Assembly: GCA_937911505.1 (NCBI GenBank)
Contig: CALEMF010000023.1
Location: 1-52,153 of the forward strand
DNA from: an uncultured Cytophagales bacterium
Lineage (GTDB): Bacteria > Bacteroidota > Bacteroidia > Cytophagales > Thermonemataceae
Length of the DNA stretch: 52,153 nucleotides
Reading direction: 5' to 3'
The notes below the pieces were generated by a model. It searched no databases. It saw only the letters and a program-made list of their open reading frames with translations, and was not told the DNA's origin. The position numbers and the translations under genes were made by a program. Below are positions 44,399 to 52,153 of this stretch, piece by piece. How positions within the stretch are numbered: the stretch's first letter is position 1; every line of letters starts with the position of its first letter.

Positions 44399-46465
44399 AT
44401 GAATAGGAGCTATCTTTACATAGCTTTCAAAAACTATAAGCACCCTCTTCTACACATACTAATATTGTGTTGCCTCAATACTATTGTAGTAGCACAAGAG
44501 AAGAAGTTTTCTCCGCAACAAATAGACAGTTTAGAGTACCTTTTAAAAGAAAGCAAGCGCGATAGTGTAATAGTAGGGGTTTATATTCAGTTGATTGATT
44601 ACTATAGTTTTCGAGACAATAAAAAAGCGATTAAATATAGTGATGAAGCAGCACAGTACACAGCCTCGCTATCTACACCTCTCCAAATAGACTTCCTAGT
44701 AAGTATTGCTAGGCTCAATATGAATGAGGCACGCTATATTCTTGCCTTTGAATACCTCAATCGCGCTAGGCGACTCTGTAAAAATCAACCCAAACAACAA
44801 AAGGTAAAAGTGTATACAGCCCTATCAGACTGTTACTTTGCACAGCTTATGGCCGACAAAGCCTTGCTTTACCTTTATGAAGCCTTGAAGCTACTAGATA
44901 AAAAAGCCTATGAAGCACGTGCACAGATATTCCATAATATTGGTAAGGTGTATTACTTTCGAATACAGAATTATGAGAAAGCACTTATCTACTACGAAAA
45001 AGCACTTCATATTTATCTGAAAAACTGCGAAAACCTATCCGTGGGTCTTACAGGTATCTATAGTGATATTGGAAATGTGTACTATCGCTATGAGGATTAC
45101 GAAAGGGCACTCCGCTTTTATAAGAAAGCGTTGCGCATAAGCATAAAAAATAAGAATATACATGGGCAAGGCTACTGCTTGGATAACATTGGATTGGTAT
45201 ATAGAGCTAAGGGCGAAATGGCGCGTGCTATTCAATATTTTGAAGAAGCATTGGCGCGAAGAAGACAGCTCAATTTCCCAGATGGCATCACCAATAGCCT
45301 CAATCATTTAGCACAAGCGCATATTCAGACAGGAAACTACAAGAAAGCTTTTCAGTATATAGAGGAAAACCTCGTAGAAGCCAAACGAATAGGAAACCAC
45401 ATTTATCTTATAGATGCTTACCAGACTTTCTTAGCCTTTTACAAAGCGCAACGCAACTTCCGTAAAGCCATTGCTTATCAAGACTCTGTGTTGCTTCAAA
45501 ACCGCCTTTTGATTGACGAAAAAAGAGATATTCATTTGATGGAATTAGAAATGGTACATCATGTAGAAGAAAAAGAACAAGAAAATAAACAATTGAAAGA
45601 AGAGAACTACTTTAAGTCTAAAGTGATAGACGAGCAATCGAAAATAACGACACTACTCATCATTATGACTTTATTTGTCGCTTTTGTCGCGTATTCGAGC
45701 TATAGAAATGGTAAGAAATTAAAAAAAGTAAACAAGGACTTACTTCAAAAGAACGTTGAAGTAGAGCAATCCAATGAGTTTAAAAGTAAATTGTTTTCGA
45801 TTATTTCACACGACTTCCGTTCCCCTTTGGTGAACCTATCTGCCTTTCTAGACCTGTTCCAGGAAGGGTACATCAATGAACAAGAACAAGAAGAGTTGCT
45901 AAAAGCCGTAAAAAATAACAATCAACGAGCTTTACTACTCATAGAAAACTTACTCTTATGGTCGAGAAAACAGATGAACGAAAAAGAGCTGGCCAAAAAG
46001 TATTTTAACCTTCATAATCTAGTAGAAGAAGTAATTGATCAATTTCAGACAGGATTAGAGCAGAAACAATTACGCTTACATAACCAGATATTAACCCAGT
46101 TAGAGACCTTCGGTGAACAGGAAACGATTAGGGTTGTTTTAAGCAATTTATTGAGCAACGCTATTAAGTTTTCTCATCCTAAAGGGGTGATCAAACTAAG
46201 CGCACAACTGCTGGTCGATGAAGTAATACTAAGTGTAAAAGATGAGGGGATTGGTATAGACGAAACCACCATCCGCAAAGTATTTAACAGAGAACGAGTT
46301 ACTAGTGTAGGTACAACAGGTGAAAAAGGAAGCGGTCTGTCGCTTACCTTTTGCAAGGACTTTTTACAAGATAACAACGGTAAAATATGGATAGAAAGTG
46401 AAGTAGGGGTAGGAACTACCGTGTATTTCTCTTTACCTTTGGTCAGCTTGGGAAGAGTTGCCTAA
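44399..46465 (+). CDS. TPR-containing sensor histidine kinase
   Basis: A 688-residue protein: N-terminal signal-anchor (LHILILCCLNTIVVAQ), TPR repeats about residues 60-370 (for example YEKALIYYEKALHIYLKN, GEMARAIQYFEEALARRRQL), a coiled coil, one membrane helix near residue 420 (TLLIIMTLFVAFVAYSSY), then a HisKA domain with phospho-acceptor His471 in FSIISHDFRSPLVNL. The HATPase domain has N box NLLSNAIKFS, G1 DEGIGID and G2 GSGLSLTF. The sensor part is periplasmic TPR, the kinase cytoplasmic. No response regulator is adjacent. A TAATTTTG element lies at 44355-44362. The 3' end overlaps the converging Cas6-like gene by 33 bases. Confidence 0.9.
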   Translation: MNRSYLYIAFKNYKHPLLHILILCCLNTIVVAQEKKFSPQQIDSLEYLLKESKRDSVIVGVYIQLIDYYSFRDNKKAIKYSDEAAQYTASLSTPLQIDFLVSIARLNMNEARYILAFEYLNRARRLCKNQPKQQKVKVYTALSDCYFAQLMADKALLYLYEALKLLDKKAYEARAQIFHNIGKVYYFRIQNYEKALIYYEKALHIYLKNCENLSVGLTGIYSDIGNVYYRYEDYERALRFYKKALRISIKNKNIHGQGYCLDNIGLVYRAKGEMARAIQYFEEALARRRQLNFPDGITNSLNHLAQAHIQTGNYKKAFQYIEENLVEAKRIGNHIYLIDAYQTFLAFYKAQRNFRKAIAYQDSVLLQNRLLIDEKRDIHLMELEMVHHVEEKEQENKQLKEENYFKSKVIDEQSKITTLLIIMTLFVAFVAYSSYRNGKKLKKVNKDLLQKNVEVEQSNEFKSKLFSIISHDFRSPLVNLSAFLDLFQEGYINEQEQEELLKAVKNNNQRALLLIENLLLWSRKQMNEKELAKKYFNLHNLVEEVIDQFQTGLEQKQLRLHNQILTQLETFGEQETIRVVLSNLLSNAIKFSHPKGVIKLSAQLLVDEVILSVKDEGIGIDETTIRKVFNRERVTSVGTTGEKGSGLSLTFCKDFLQDNNGKIWIESEVGVGTTVYFSLPLVSLGRVA

Positions 46466-47281
46466 ATGTGGTGGTCGCTCAACCTCCATCATATGGTTGT
46501 ATTCTTCCAAAAGAACCCGTTTTGTTTGATAGTCATCCACAAGATCGACCATTCCGTAACCACGTGTAGTACAAGCACCCAAACCACATTCAATCACGTA
46601 TTCTTGTACGAGTGGATCTGCGTATAAAACAAAAGGAAAGGTATAGCCTCTCAGCTCATTACGGGCAGCACCATCATAAACCGTATAAATTCGAGCAAAC
46701 TTCTTCTCATTTGCTTTCAGCTTATTCAAATAGTTTTTATCAGGAACAATCTGAAATTTATTAAAACTCTCCAACTGCTCAACTGTATATAGCCCTGTAG
46801 CTTCCATGCGCATCATAGTACCCTCATACACCAAGTCTGAAAAGTTATCTAAAGTAGGTGGAATAAACTTTTTAGCGCTAACAGGGTCTTCCTCAGGATT
46901 GGCTAATACCAAAGGGGAAAGACATAAAAACTTTGTATGTGATTCGGCTGCAGGGAAAATCTCGCGTTCTACCTGTATAAGTCGTAGCTGTAGCTCTCCA
47001 ATAACAACGGTCTTAAGCGCCACTAGTTGATCTAAGAGAAAGGTAATAAAAGCCTGCTTCCTACTTGAGATAACGAGTGTTATCTTGCTAGATAGGAAGT
47101 GCAAGCCATACTTACTAGTACGCGTTTGGCCCTTCAATGCCGAGAAATTGTAATCTCTAAAATGTCTGTAGGTATCATTTCCCTTAATTAAGCTTTTAAT
47201 CAGCGAGGCTACTTGAGGTTGGTGATGAAAATCGACCATAGCGCCTTGGTTCTTAAGCTCAAAAATAATTCTTACCCTCAT
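46433..47281 (-). CDS. cas6: Cas6-like CRISPR RNA endoribonuclease, orphan
   Basis: A 282-residue protein with Cas6 build: N-terminal MRVRIIFELKNQG strand and a His-containing helix (FHHQPQVASLIKSLI), the YNFSALKGQ segment with GLHFLSSKITLVISS, a central FLCLSPLVL strand, and the C-terminal glycine-rich loop ECGLGACTTRGYGMVDLV characteristic of the family. Cas6 cuts CRISPR precursor RNA at the repeat hairpin. No CRISPR array and no other cas gene is visible in the window; it sits between two TPR signalling genes. It may serve a distant array or have been repurposed. The last 33 bases overlap the histidine kinase gene tail-to-tail. Confidence 0.78.
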   Translation of the reverse strand: MRVRIIFELKNQGAMVDFHHQPQVASLIKSLIKGNDTYRHFRDYNFSALKGQTRTSKYGLHFLSSKITLVISSRKQAFITFLLDQLVALKTVVIGELQLRLIQVEREIFPAAESHTKFLCLSPLVLANPEEDPVSAKKFIPPTLDNFSDLVYEGTMMRMEATGLYTVEQLESFNKFQIVPDKNYLNKLKANEKKFARIYTVYDGAARNELRGYTFPFVLYADPLVQEYVIECGLGACTTRGYGMVDLVDDYQTKRVLLEEYNHMMEVERPPHLGNSSQADQR

Positions 47282-47372
47282 AATGAAAGTCTAGTTTCAT
47301 AAAATGCCACTATAGGTCTATGGATAAGTAAAGAATCGTGCAACTAAATTGTTTTAATTTAAAGGTAGCATT

Positions 47373-49286
47373 TCAAAAACGGATTCCCACTACTAGTATG
47401 TCATCTGTTTGCTCTAGACTAGCCCGCCAGCTTTGTAAGAAGTTATCTAAAAATATGGCCTGTTCTTGCATAGGTAAATCGCTACTTTGGAAAAGCAGCT
47501 CTCTAAAATGGCGCAACATAAGCTTTCTCCCTTCTTTTTCTCCAAATTGATCTTGGTAACCATCCGAAAATATATAGAATACATCGTTAGGCTGTATAGG
47601 AAGGGTATGCTCCTCAAAAGTAACGGCTTCTTTGTATTGAGAAGCGCCAATAGGCGCATTTGTACCCTTTACAATGTGCATTTCCTGTGCTCTCACGTAA
47701 TAAAGAGGCCGCTTAGCGCCCGCAAAGATAAGCTCAGAAGTAGCGAGATTAATCTTACACAAAGCAATGTCTAATCCTTGGTAATAGCCCTCAAAAGAGC
47801 CCTGCTTTTGTAAAGTAGCTGTTACTTTTTGATCTAACAACGTAAGGATTTCTGCAGGTTGGTATACCTTCATTTCGTTAATGATCTGATTGAGCAAAGA
47901 GTTAGCTAGTACCGTCATAAAAGCACCTGGGACACCATGACCTGTACAGTCGACGGCAGCCATAATGTATTCTTGGTCATCGTTTACTAACCCAAACCAG
48001 TAGAAATCACCTGATACGATGTCCTTCGGCTGGTAGTAAATAAAGGCATCTTTTAAGAAACTGAATATGTAGTTTTTATCAGTCATAATCGCCTCTTGAA
48101 TACGCTTAGCGTAGTGGATGCTATCGAATACTTGCTTATTCTTCGTTTCTATTTCTTTGTAAGCTTTTATAAGCTTCTGGTTACTTTCTTTATAGATTTC
48201 GGCCTCTTTTTCAGACTTTTCTACCAGAAAAGAGGTTTGCAAGTTTTTGATGCGTGTATTGACTTCTTCGCCGAGAATAGCAGCCCTAAGGTGTACAAAC
48301 TGCTCGTAATGCTCTAAAGCAAGCCAAGGATCTTTAAGAAGTTTATAAACCCCTGCAATGGCTTCGTGTACTTGGTACATTTTAGGGCGAGCTTTGATCT
48401 CCTCTGCTAGCTCAAGGGCGTTTTTCAAATAAACGAGTGCCTTCTTATAGTCCTTTGTTTTTGTGTAGAGCTTCCCTAAATTTAGAAAAGAGGTAATAAT
48501 ACTCTGCTTGGCTTGTAGCTTTTTACGAATTTGTAAGCTCTCTTCGTAATAGCTTAGTGCTTTTTTATAGTTATTCAGTTTAAAGTGAATGTTACCAATA
48601 TCGTGTAGGGAGCGTGCCATGCCCTGCCGAAAGCCATTGGTCTCTTGTATGCTATAGGCTTCTTGGTGTGCTTGTAGCGCTTCCTCATAGTTGTTAAGAC
48701 TTTCGTATACATTACCTATCCCATTTTTACAACGTGTAATCCCCTGTCTATCTTCCCCTTCTTCAAAAATATAAATAGCCTTATCGTAATATTGTAGCGA
48801 TAGGTCAAAGTCTTTCAAGTCAGAGTAAAAAGTACCTAACGTAAAATAATACCAGGCTACCTTAGGGGAGTTCTCATCTTGTTTACTTAAGGAAATAGCG
48901 TCGAAGACCAGTCCAAAAGCCTTATCGTATTCACCAATACCCCAGTACACTAGTGCTGTGTGCACTAAGACTTCTGCTTCTCCTAGTGGTTCTTCAATAG
49001 CAAGAAACATCTTACGGGCTTGTAACAAACGAATGAGGGCATCTTCATACTGAGACGCCGTGTAGTGAAAATAACCCAAATGAGCACAGCTATAAGCAAG
49101 CCCTCTTTCGTAGATGGTATTGTCCTGTAGGCGTAAAGAAAGTTGGTGTGCTCGTTGGGCTAATCCAATCGCTTTCTTAATATCTATTTCACGTAGATGC
49201 CAGCTTTCTTGGTTCAAAGCATCGATAGTGGCTTTTTCCGTAGAGATATCTGTTTGGGGAAAGGCATCAAAGTCTTTATCTCTCAT
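47373..49286 (-). CDS. TPR-repeat SpoIIE-type serine/threonine phosphatase
   Basis: A 637-residue protein with no clear signal peptide. TPR repeats span about residues 25-345 (FDLSLQYYDKAIYIFEEGED, YKKALSYYEESLQIRKKLQ, YKKALVYLKNALELAEEI), a coiled-coil linker about 350-395, then a PP2C SpoIIE domain to the end. Metal-binding motifs are present: VSGDFYWF, AAVDCTGHGVPGAFMT and FSDGYQDQFG. Such proteins dephosphorylate anti-anti-sigma-type partners; none is adjacent. Its TPR part resembles that of the histidine kinase at 44399, hinting at related signalling roles. Confidence 0.9.
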   Translation of the reverse strand: MRDKDFDAFPQTDISTEKATIDALNQESWHLREIDIKKAIGLAQRAHQLSLRLQDNTIYERGLAYSCAHLGYFHYTASQYEDALIRLLQARKMFLAIEEPLGEAEVLVHTALVYWGIGEYDKAFGLVFDAISLSKQDENSPKVAWYYFTLGTFYSDLKDFDLSLQYYDKAIYIFEEGEDRQGITRCKNGIGNVYESLNNYEEALQAHQEAYSIQETNGFRQGMARSLHDIGNIHFKLNNYKKALSYYEESLQIRKKLQAKQSIITSFLNLGKLYTKTKDYKKALVYLKNALELAEEIKARPKMYQVHEAIAGVYKLLKDPWLALEHYEQFVHLRAAILGEEVNTRIKNLQTSFLVEKSEKEAEIYKESNQKLIKAYKEIETKNKQVFDSIHYAKRIQEAIMTDKNYIFSFLKDAFIYYQPKDIVSGDFYWFGLVNDDQEYIMAAVDCTGHGVPGAFMTVLANSLLNQIINEMKVYQPAEILTLLDQKVTATLQKQGSFEGYYQGLDIALCKINLATSELIFAGAKRPLYYVRAQEMHIVKGTNAPIGASQYKEAVTFEEHTLPIQPNDVFYIFSDGYQDQFGEKEGRKLMLRHFRELLFQSSDLPMQEQAIFLDNFLQSWRASLEQTDDILVVGIRF

Positions 49287-49331
49287 AAGTATTCCTGAAA
49301 GCTGTGAAGAAAAATTACAGTAATTTAGTGA

Positions 49332-49814
49332 TTATTCCCTGTAAATCAAAGCAATGGTACTAGCAGTAATTCCCTCTGCTCTCCCTACAAAGCCCATCTT
49401 CTCAGAAGTAGTCGCTTTAATAGAGATTTGTTCGATGGCAATACCCATAATGTTAGCCAACTGTGCTTTCATAGCAGGAATATGTGGATTGACTTTAGGT
49501 TGCTCCAAACATACAGTAGCATCTACGTTACCAATCTGATAGCCTTCTTCTTGTAACATAGCAACTACTTGTTTGAGAAGGACTTTACTGTCAATATCCT
49601 TATACTGTGGGTCTTTATCAGAAAAATGAAAACCTATGTCGCGTAGATTGGCAGCGCCTAATAAAGCATCGCAAATGGCATGAATGAGCACATCAGCGTC
49701 TGAATGCCCCAACGCACCGTGTGTATGTGGAATGAGAATACCACCCAGCCAGAAATCTCGATCAGTTACTAACTGATGGACATCGTAGCCTTGCCCTACT
49801 CTAAAGTTGATCAT
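49332..49814 (-). CDS. ispF: 2-C-methyl-D-erythritol 2,4-cyclodiphosphate synthase
   Basis: A 160-residue enzyme of the non-mevalonate isoprenoid pathway. Zinc ligands and substrate residues are in place: GYDVH (Asp11, His13), the LGHSDADVLIHAICDALLGA helix, DIGFHFSD, and the C-terminal ATTSEKMGFVGRAEGI. I chose the ATG at 49814 (MINFRVGQGYDVHQL), since the extra 11 residues of the longer frame do not belong to the family. It stands alone, divergent from the CapA-like gene. Confidence 0.96.
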   Translation of the reverse strand: MINFRVGQGYDVHQLVTDRDFWLGGILIPHTHGALGHSDADVLIHAICDALLGAANLRDIGFHFSDKDPQYKDIDSKVLLKQVVAMLQEEGYQIGNVDATVCLEQPKVNPHIPAMKAQLANIMGIAIEQISIKATTSEKMGFVGRAEGITASTIALIYRE

Positions 49815-49991
49815 AGAGGAATAAGTTAAAAAAATTGTGCAAAACAAATTTACACACTTTTTGCTTCCCCAAAAATACTTTTAGGAGAATTTTGAAATGA
49901 ACGGTGGCTTATTGATACTTGAATAATTTGTGTAAATTAAGCACAAACTGCTAGATCAATAGCGCTTTCATACGATTAAAATGATGCTCTT

Positions 49992-51401
49992 TTGAAAAAA
50001 CGATTACAAGACGCAGTACTTCCCTATACCTTGAGAGGGAAAGTATGGGTGAAAATTCTCCAAAGCTTATACGCGATACTAGCACTCTTCAAAAAAAGAC
50101 AATGGACTAAGCCGCTAGAAGCCTTTGAAGAAAACCCTATCAATATGTCGAAAAAATGGGAACACTTACTCTACTTTGGCTACAAGTATTATTATCGTCC
50201 TCCTGTAGCGTATCCCACTGCACAACAGGTACATTTTCAAGAACAGTCATTCAACTTTACACCCAATCAGTCATTTATTGCCGAAAAAACGATTACGATT
50301 TCAGCAGGGGGTGATTTAATGCCTTATACCTGGATTCAACAGCCTTATACCGAATATTTATGGGAGGAGGTAGGAGATTTCTTCTTTTCGGCTGATATTG
50401 TATTGGCTAACTTAGAAACACCCATTGTACCTCATAAGTCACCTCATTATGTGCCTGAGGTAATGCTCAACGATATGCATTTTAATGGTTCGGAAGAAAT
50501 GTTTAGCATATTCAGTGGAAATGGAAAATACAAAGGCTATGACTTGCTTGCAACAGCTAATAACCACAGTTGGGACATGGGAGAAGAAGGTGTCATAGAA
50601 ACCATCCGCTTTTTAGAAAAAAAAGGTGTACAACGCGTAGGAGCGGCGCGTGGCTGAGAAGAGCGGTACAATATACACTGGCGAGAGCGAAACGGCAGTA
50701 AAGTCGCCTTTATTAATTATACCTACTCTCTCAATAAGTTTACATTGCCTCCTAGAAAAGCCTTTATGGTCAACCATTTACGCCTTAACAGCCCAGAAGT
50801 AGAGGTAGAAAGTATCAAAAAAGACGTACTAAACGCTAAAAATAGAGGGGCTGACCTCGTTATACTCATTACCCACGCTGGGAACGCCTACCAACCTTAC
50901 CCTTCGTGGCATACCGTAGAGATATACCATCATATTTTCGATACTTGTGGCGTAGATGTTATTTTGGGAACCCATCCACACAACCCACAACCCATGGAAA
51001 AATACACCTTTACTTGTCCTTTTGAGAAGGTAACCAAGCAAGGCTTTGTGATCTACTCTTTAGGCGACTTTATAGCCTACGATATTTTTATTTGGGGGCG
51101 TTTGATACCACTCCTAAAAATGACTGTACAACAAGGACTGCTTAACCAACGAAAACACACACAATTGACTAAGGTAGAAGTCTTACCTGTGTATAATTGG
51201 GGCCAAAAAGACCTTTCAAAGGGAAAAGAGCTACGATTGCTAGATTTCTATCAGTTACTTGACAGCATTGCTCGAAACGATCCTCCTGCTTTCCTTTCGC
51301 CATTATGCTTGCGAGAAGTTGCTACTTTACAGTATTTTTGGGAAAACTACTTCCTTTCCAACAGCCAAAAAGAAGCGTATGCAGTTTCGAACCGAGCTTA
51401 A
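49992..51401 (+). pseudogene. CapA-family protein gene interrupted by an in-frame TGA
   Basis: Two halves in the same frame, 49992-50657 and from about 50658 to 51401, are separated only by TGA at 50655-50657. The first has the CapA metallophosphatase-like motifs SAGGDLMPYTWI, VLANLETPI and LATANNHSWDMGEEG; the second has VILITHAGNAYQPYPSWH, GVDVILGTHPHNPQPME and FVIYSLGDFI. The codons after the TGA (EERYNIHWRERNGSK, VAFINYTYS) continue the family sequence, so the gene is otherwise intact, near 470 residues. CapA proteins act in poly-gamma-glutamate or capsule-like polymer synthesis; the substrate here is unknown. Start is a TTG at 49992. It may be a recent pseudogene or a sequencing error. 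Confidence 0.8.
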
Positions 51402-52153
51402 CATCCCAGTGGCCACCCACCCAATAGACTACACACAAACCATTTGGAGTTTGGGTTCTTGCTTTGCAGATACAATGGGGCAAAAGCTTGTGGAAAATAA
51501 ATTTCAAGTAATCAATAATCCTTTTGGGGTGATATTCAACCCTGTGGCGCTTTTTGGCTTAGTTGAAATACTAGAAGAAGGACAAAGAAATCCTGAGACA
51601 TTGGCACAGTTCATTGAGCAAGGGCTTGTACAGAATACTTCGGAACAATGGTATCATTACCAATTACATTCTAGTATTCATCGTAATACCGCCGCACAAC
51701 TGAAAGACTTTCTGATTACTTACTTGACCGATCTACACACCAAGTGGCAACAAAGCAATTGGGTGTTGATTACCTTAGGTACCGCTTGGGTATATGAACA
51801 CACGGTTAACCAACAAGTGGTAGCCAACTGTCATAAAATGCCCGCAACACTTTTTCAAAAACGACTCTTAACGGTAGAAGAAATCCTAAAAGCCTTTGGG
51901 CGGATCGCTTCTTTCTTATCAACCAAACAGGTTGTAATTACCGTCAGTCCTGTAAGGCACCTCAAAGATACCCTACCGCTTAACAGTGTAAGCAAAGCAG
52001 TGCTACGGCTGGCCTGCCATCAATTGACAGAGCGTTATGAAAATATACACTATTTCCCTAGTTATGAGCTTCTTCTAGATGATTTGAGGGATTATCGCTA
52101 TTATACTGATGACCTCCTTCATCCCTATAAACTCGCTCAAACATATATTTGGG
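51379..52153 (+). CDS. GSCFA-domain protein, 3' end missing
   Basis: The frame from ATG 51379 is open to the window end (258 residues). It begins MQFRTELNIPVATHPI and has the defining SLGSCFADTMGQKL motif, then INNPFGVIFNPVAL, WVLITLGTAWVYEH and VITVSPVRHLKDT, which match the GSCFA domain (SGNH-hydrolase-like fold). DDLLHPYKLAQTYIW near the cut end contains the expected D-x-x-H pair. The substrate is unknown. It overlaps the end of the CapA-like gene by 23 bases, implying co-transcription. Confidence 0.9.
   Translation, partial: MQFRTELNIPVATHPIDYTQTIWSLGSCFADTMGQKLVENKFQVINNPFGVIFNPVALFGLVEILEEGQRNPETLAQFIEQGLVQNTSEQWYHYQLHSSIHRNTAAQLKDFLITYLTDLHTKWQQSNWVLITLGTAWVYEHTVNQQVVANCHKMPATLFQKRLLTVEEILKAFGRIASFLSTKQVVITVSPVRHLKDTLPLNSVSKAVLRLACHQLTERYENIHYFPSYELLLDDLRDYRYYTDDLLHPYKLAQTYIW

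Noticed and set aside
46400..49900. CRISPR array next to the cas6-like gene
   Set aside because: I looked for regularly spaced direct repeats around the gene and found only coding sequence on both sides.
50655..50657. TGA read as tryptophan
   Set aside because: TGA ends several genes normally (for example 1681, 10214, 27805), and the tRNA-Trp in the window has the standard CCA anticodon.

Overview
This AT-rich window is chromosomal DNA from a member of the Bacteroidota, most likely a Cytophagales-type organism. The evidence is gene content (TonB proteins, a receptor with a carboxypeptidase-like N-terminal domain, OmpA-family proteins, WG-repeat and LRR proteins, TPR kinases and phosphatases, GSCFA, VanZ), the order tRNA-Trp/secE/nusG/rplK-rplA-rplJ-rplL/rpoB/rpoC, and promoters of the Bacteroidota type (TTTG or TTG, about 20 bases, then TAnnTTTG). 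I saw no rRNA, insertion sequence, prophage or CRISPR array, so I cannot name a genus.

Layout. 1-4.7 kb: a truncated TerB-like protein, an exported zinc phospholipase C-like protein, a type II NADH dehydrogenase and an OmpA-family protein. 4.7-5.95 kb: an uncharacterised conserved protein followed by an RNA-rich stretch. This holds a circularly permuted tRNA-like RNA built like a bacterial Y RNA (YrlA), an atypical tRNA with a CCC anticodon, and a strong terminator. 5.96-8 kb: a serine-hydrolase lipoprotein, gcvH and a VanZ protein. 8-13.8 kb: a tandem array of TonB C-terminal proteins in which three intact genes alternate with three decayed remnants, leading into a TonB-dependent receptor. 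13.8-17.8 kb: an LpoB-like lipoprotein, a COG3014-type lipoprotein and a leucine-rich-repeat protein. 17.9-22.5 kb: an M14 peptidase, an unknown protein and NhaD. 22.8-24 kb: a PerR-type regulator and a 2-Cys peroxiredoxin behind two adjacent perfect 7-1-7 palindromes. 24-32.4 kb: Kdo transferase, WG-repeat protein, PD40/OmpA protein, threonylcarbamoyl-AMP synthase and a DUF389 membrane protein.

32.6-44.3 kb is the core transcription/translation operon. rpoC is interrupted by one in-frame TAG, yet the coding sequence on both sides of it is well conserved. 44.4-49.8 kb: a TPR histidine kinase, an orphan Cas6-like endoribonuclease on the opposite strand, a TPR/SpoIIE phosphatase and ispF. 50-52.15 kb: a CapA-like gene interrupted by one in-frame TGA, then a GSCFA-domain protein cut by the window end.

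The most noteworthy items are the 4.7-5.95 kb protein/tRNA-mimic locus, the amber codon in rpoC, the alternating TonB array, the double PerR operator and the orphan cas6. All calls rest on reading the sequence and remembered family features; no search was run.
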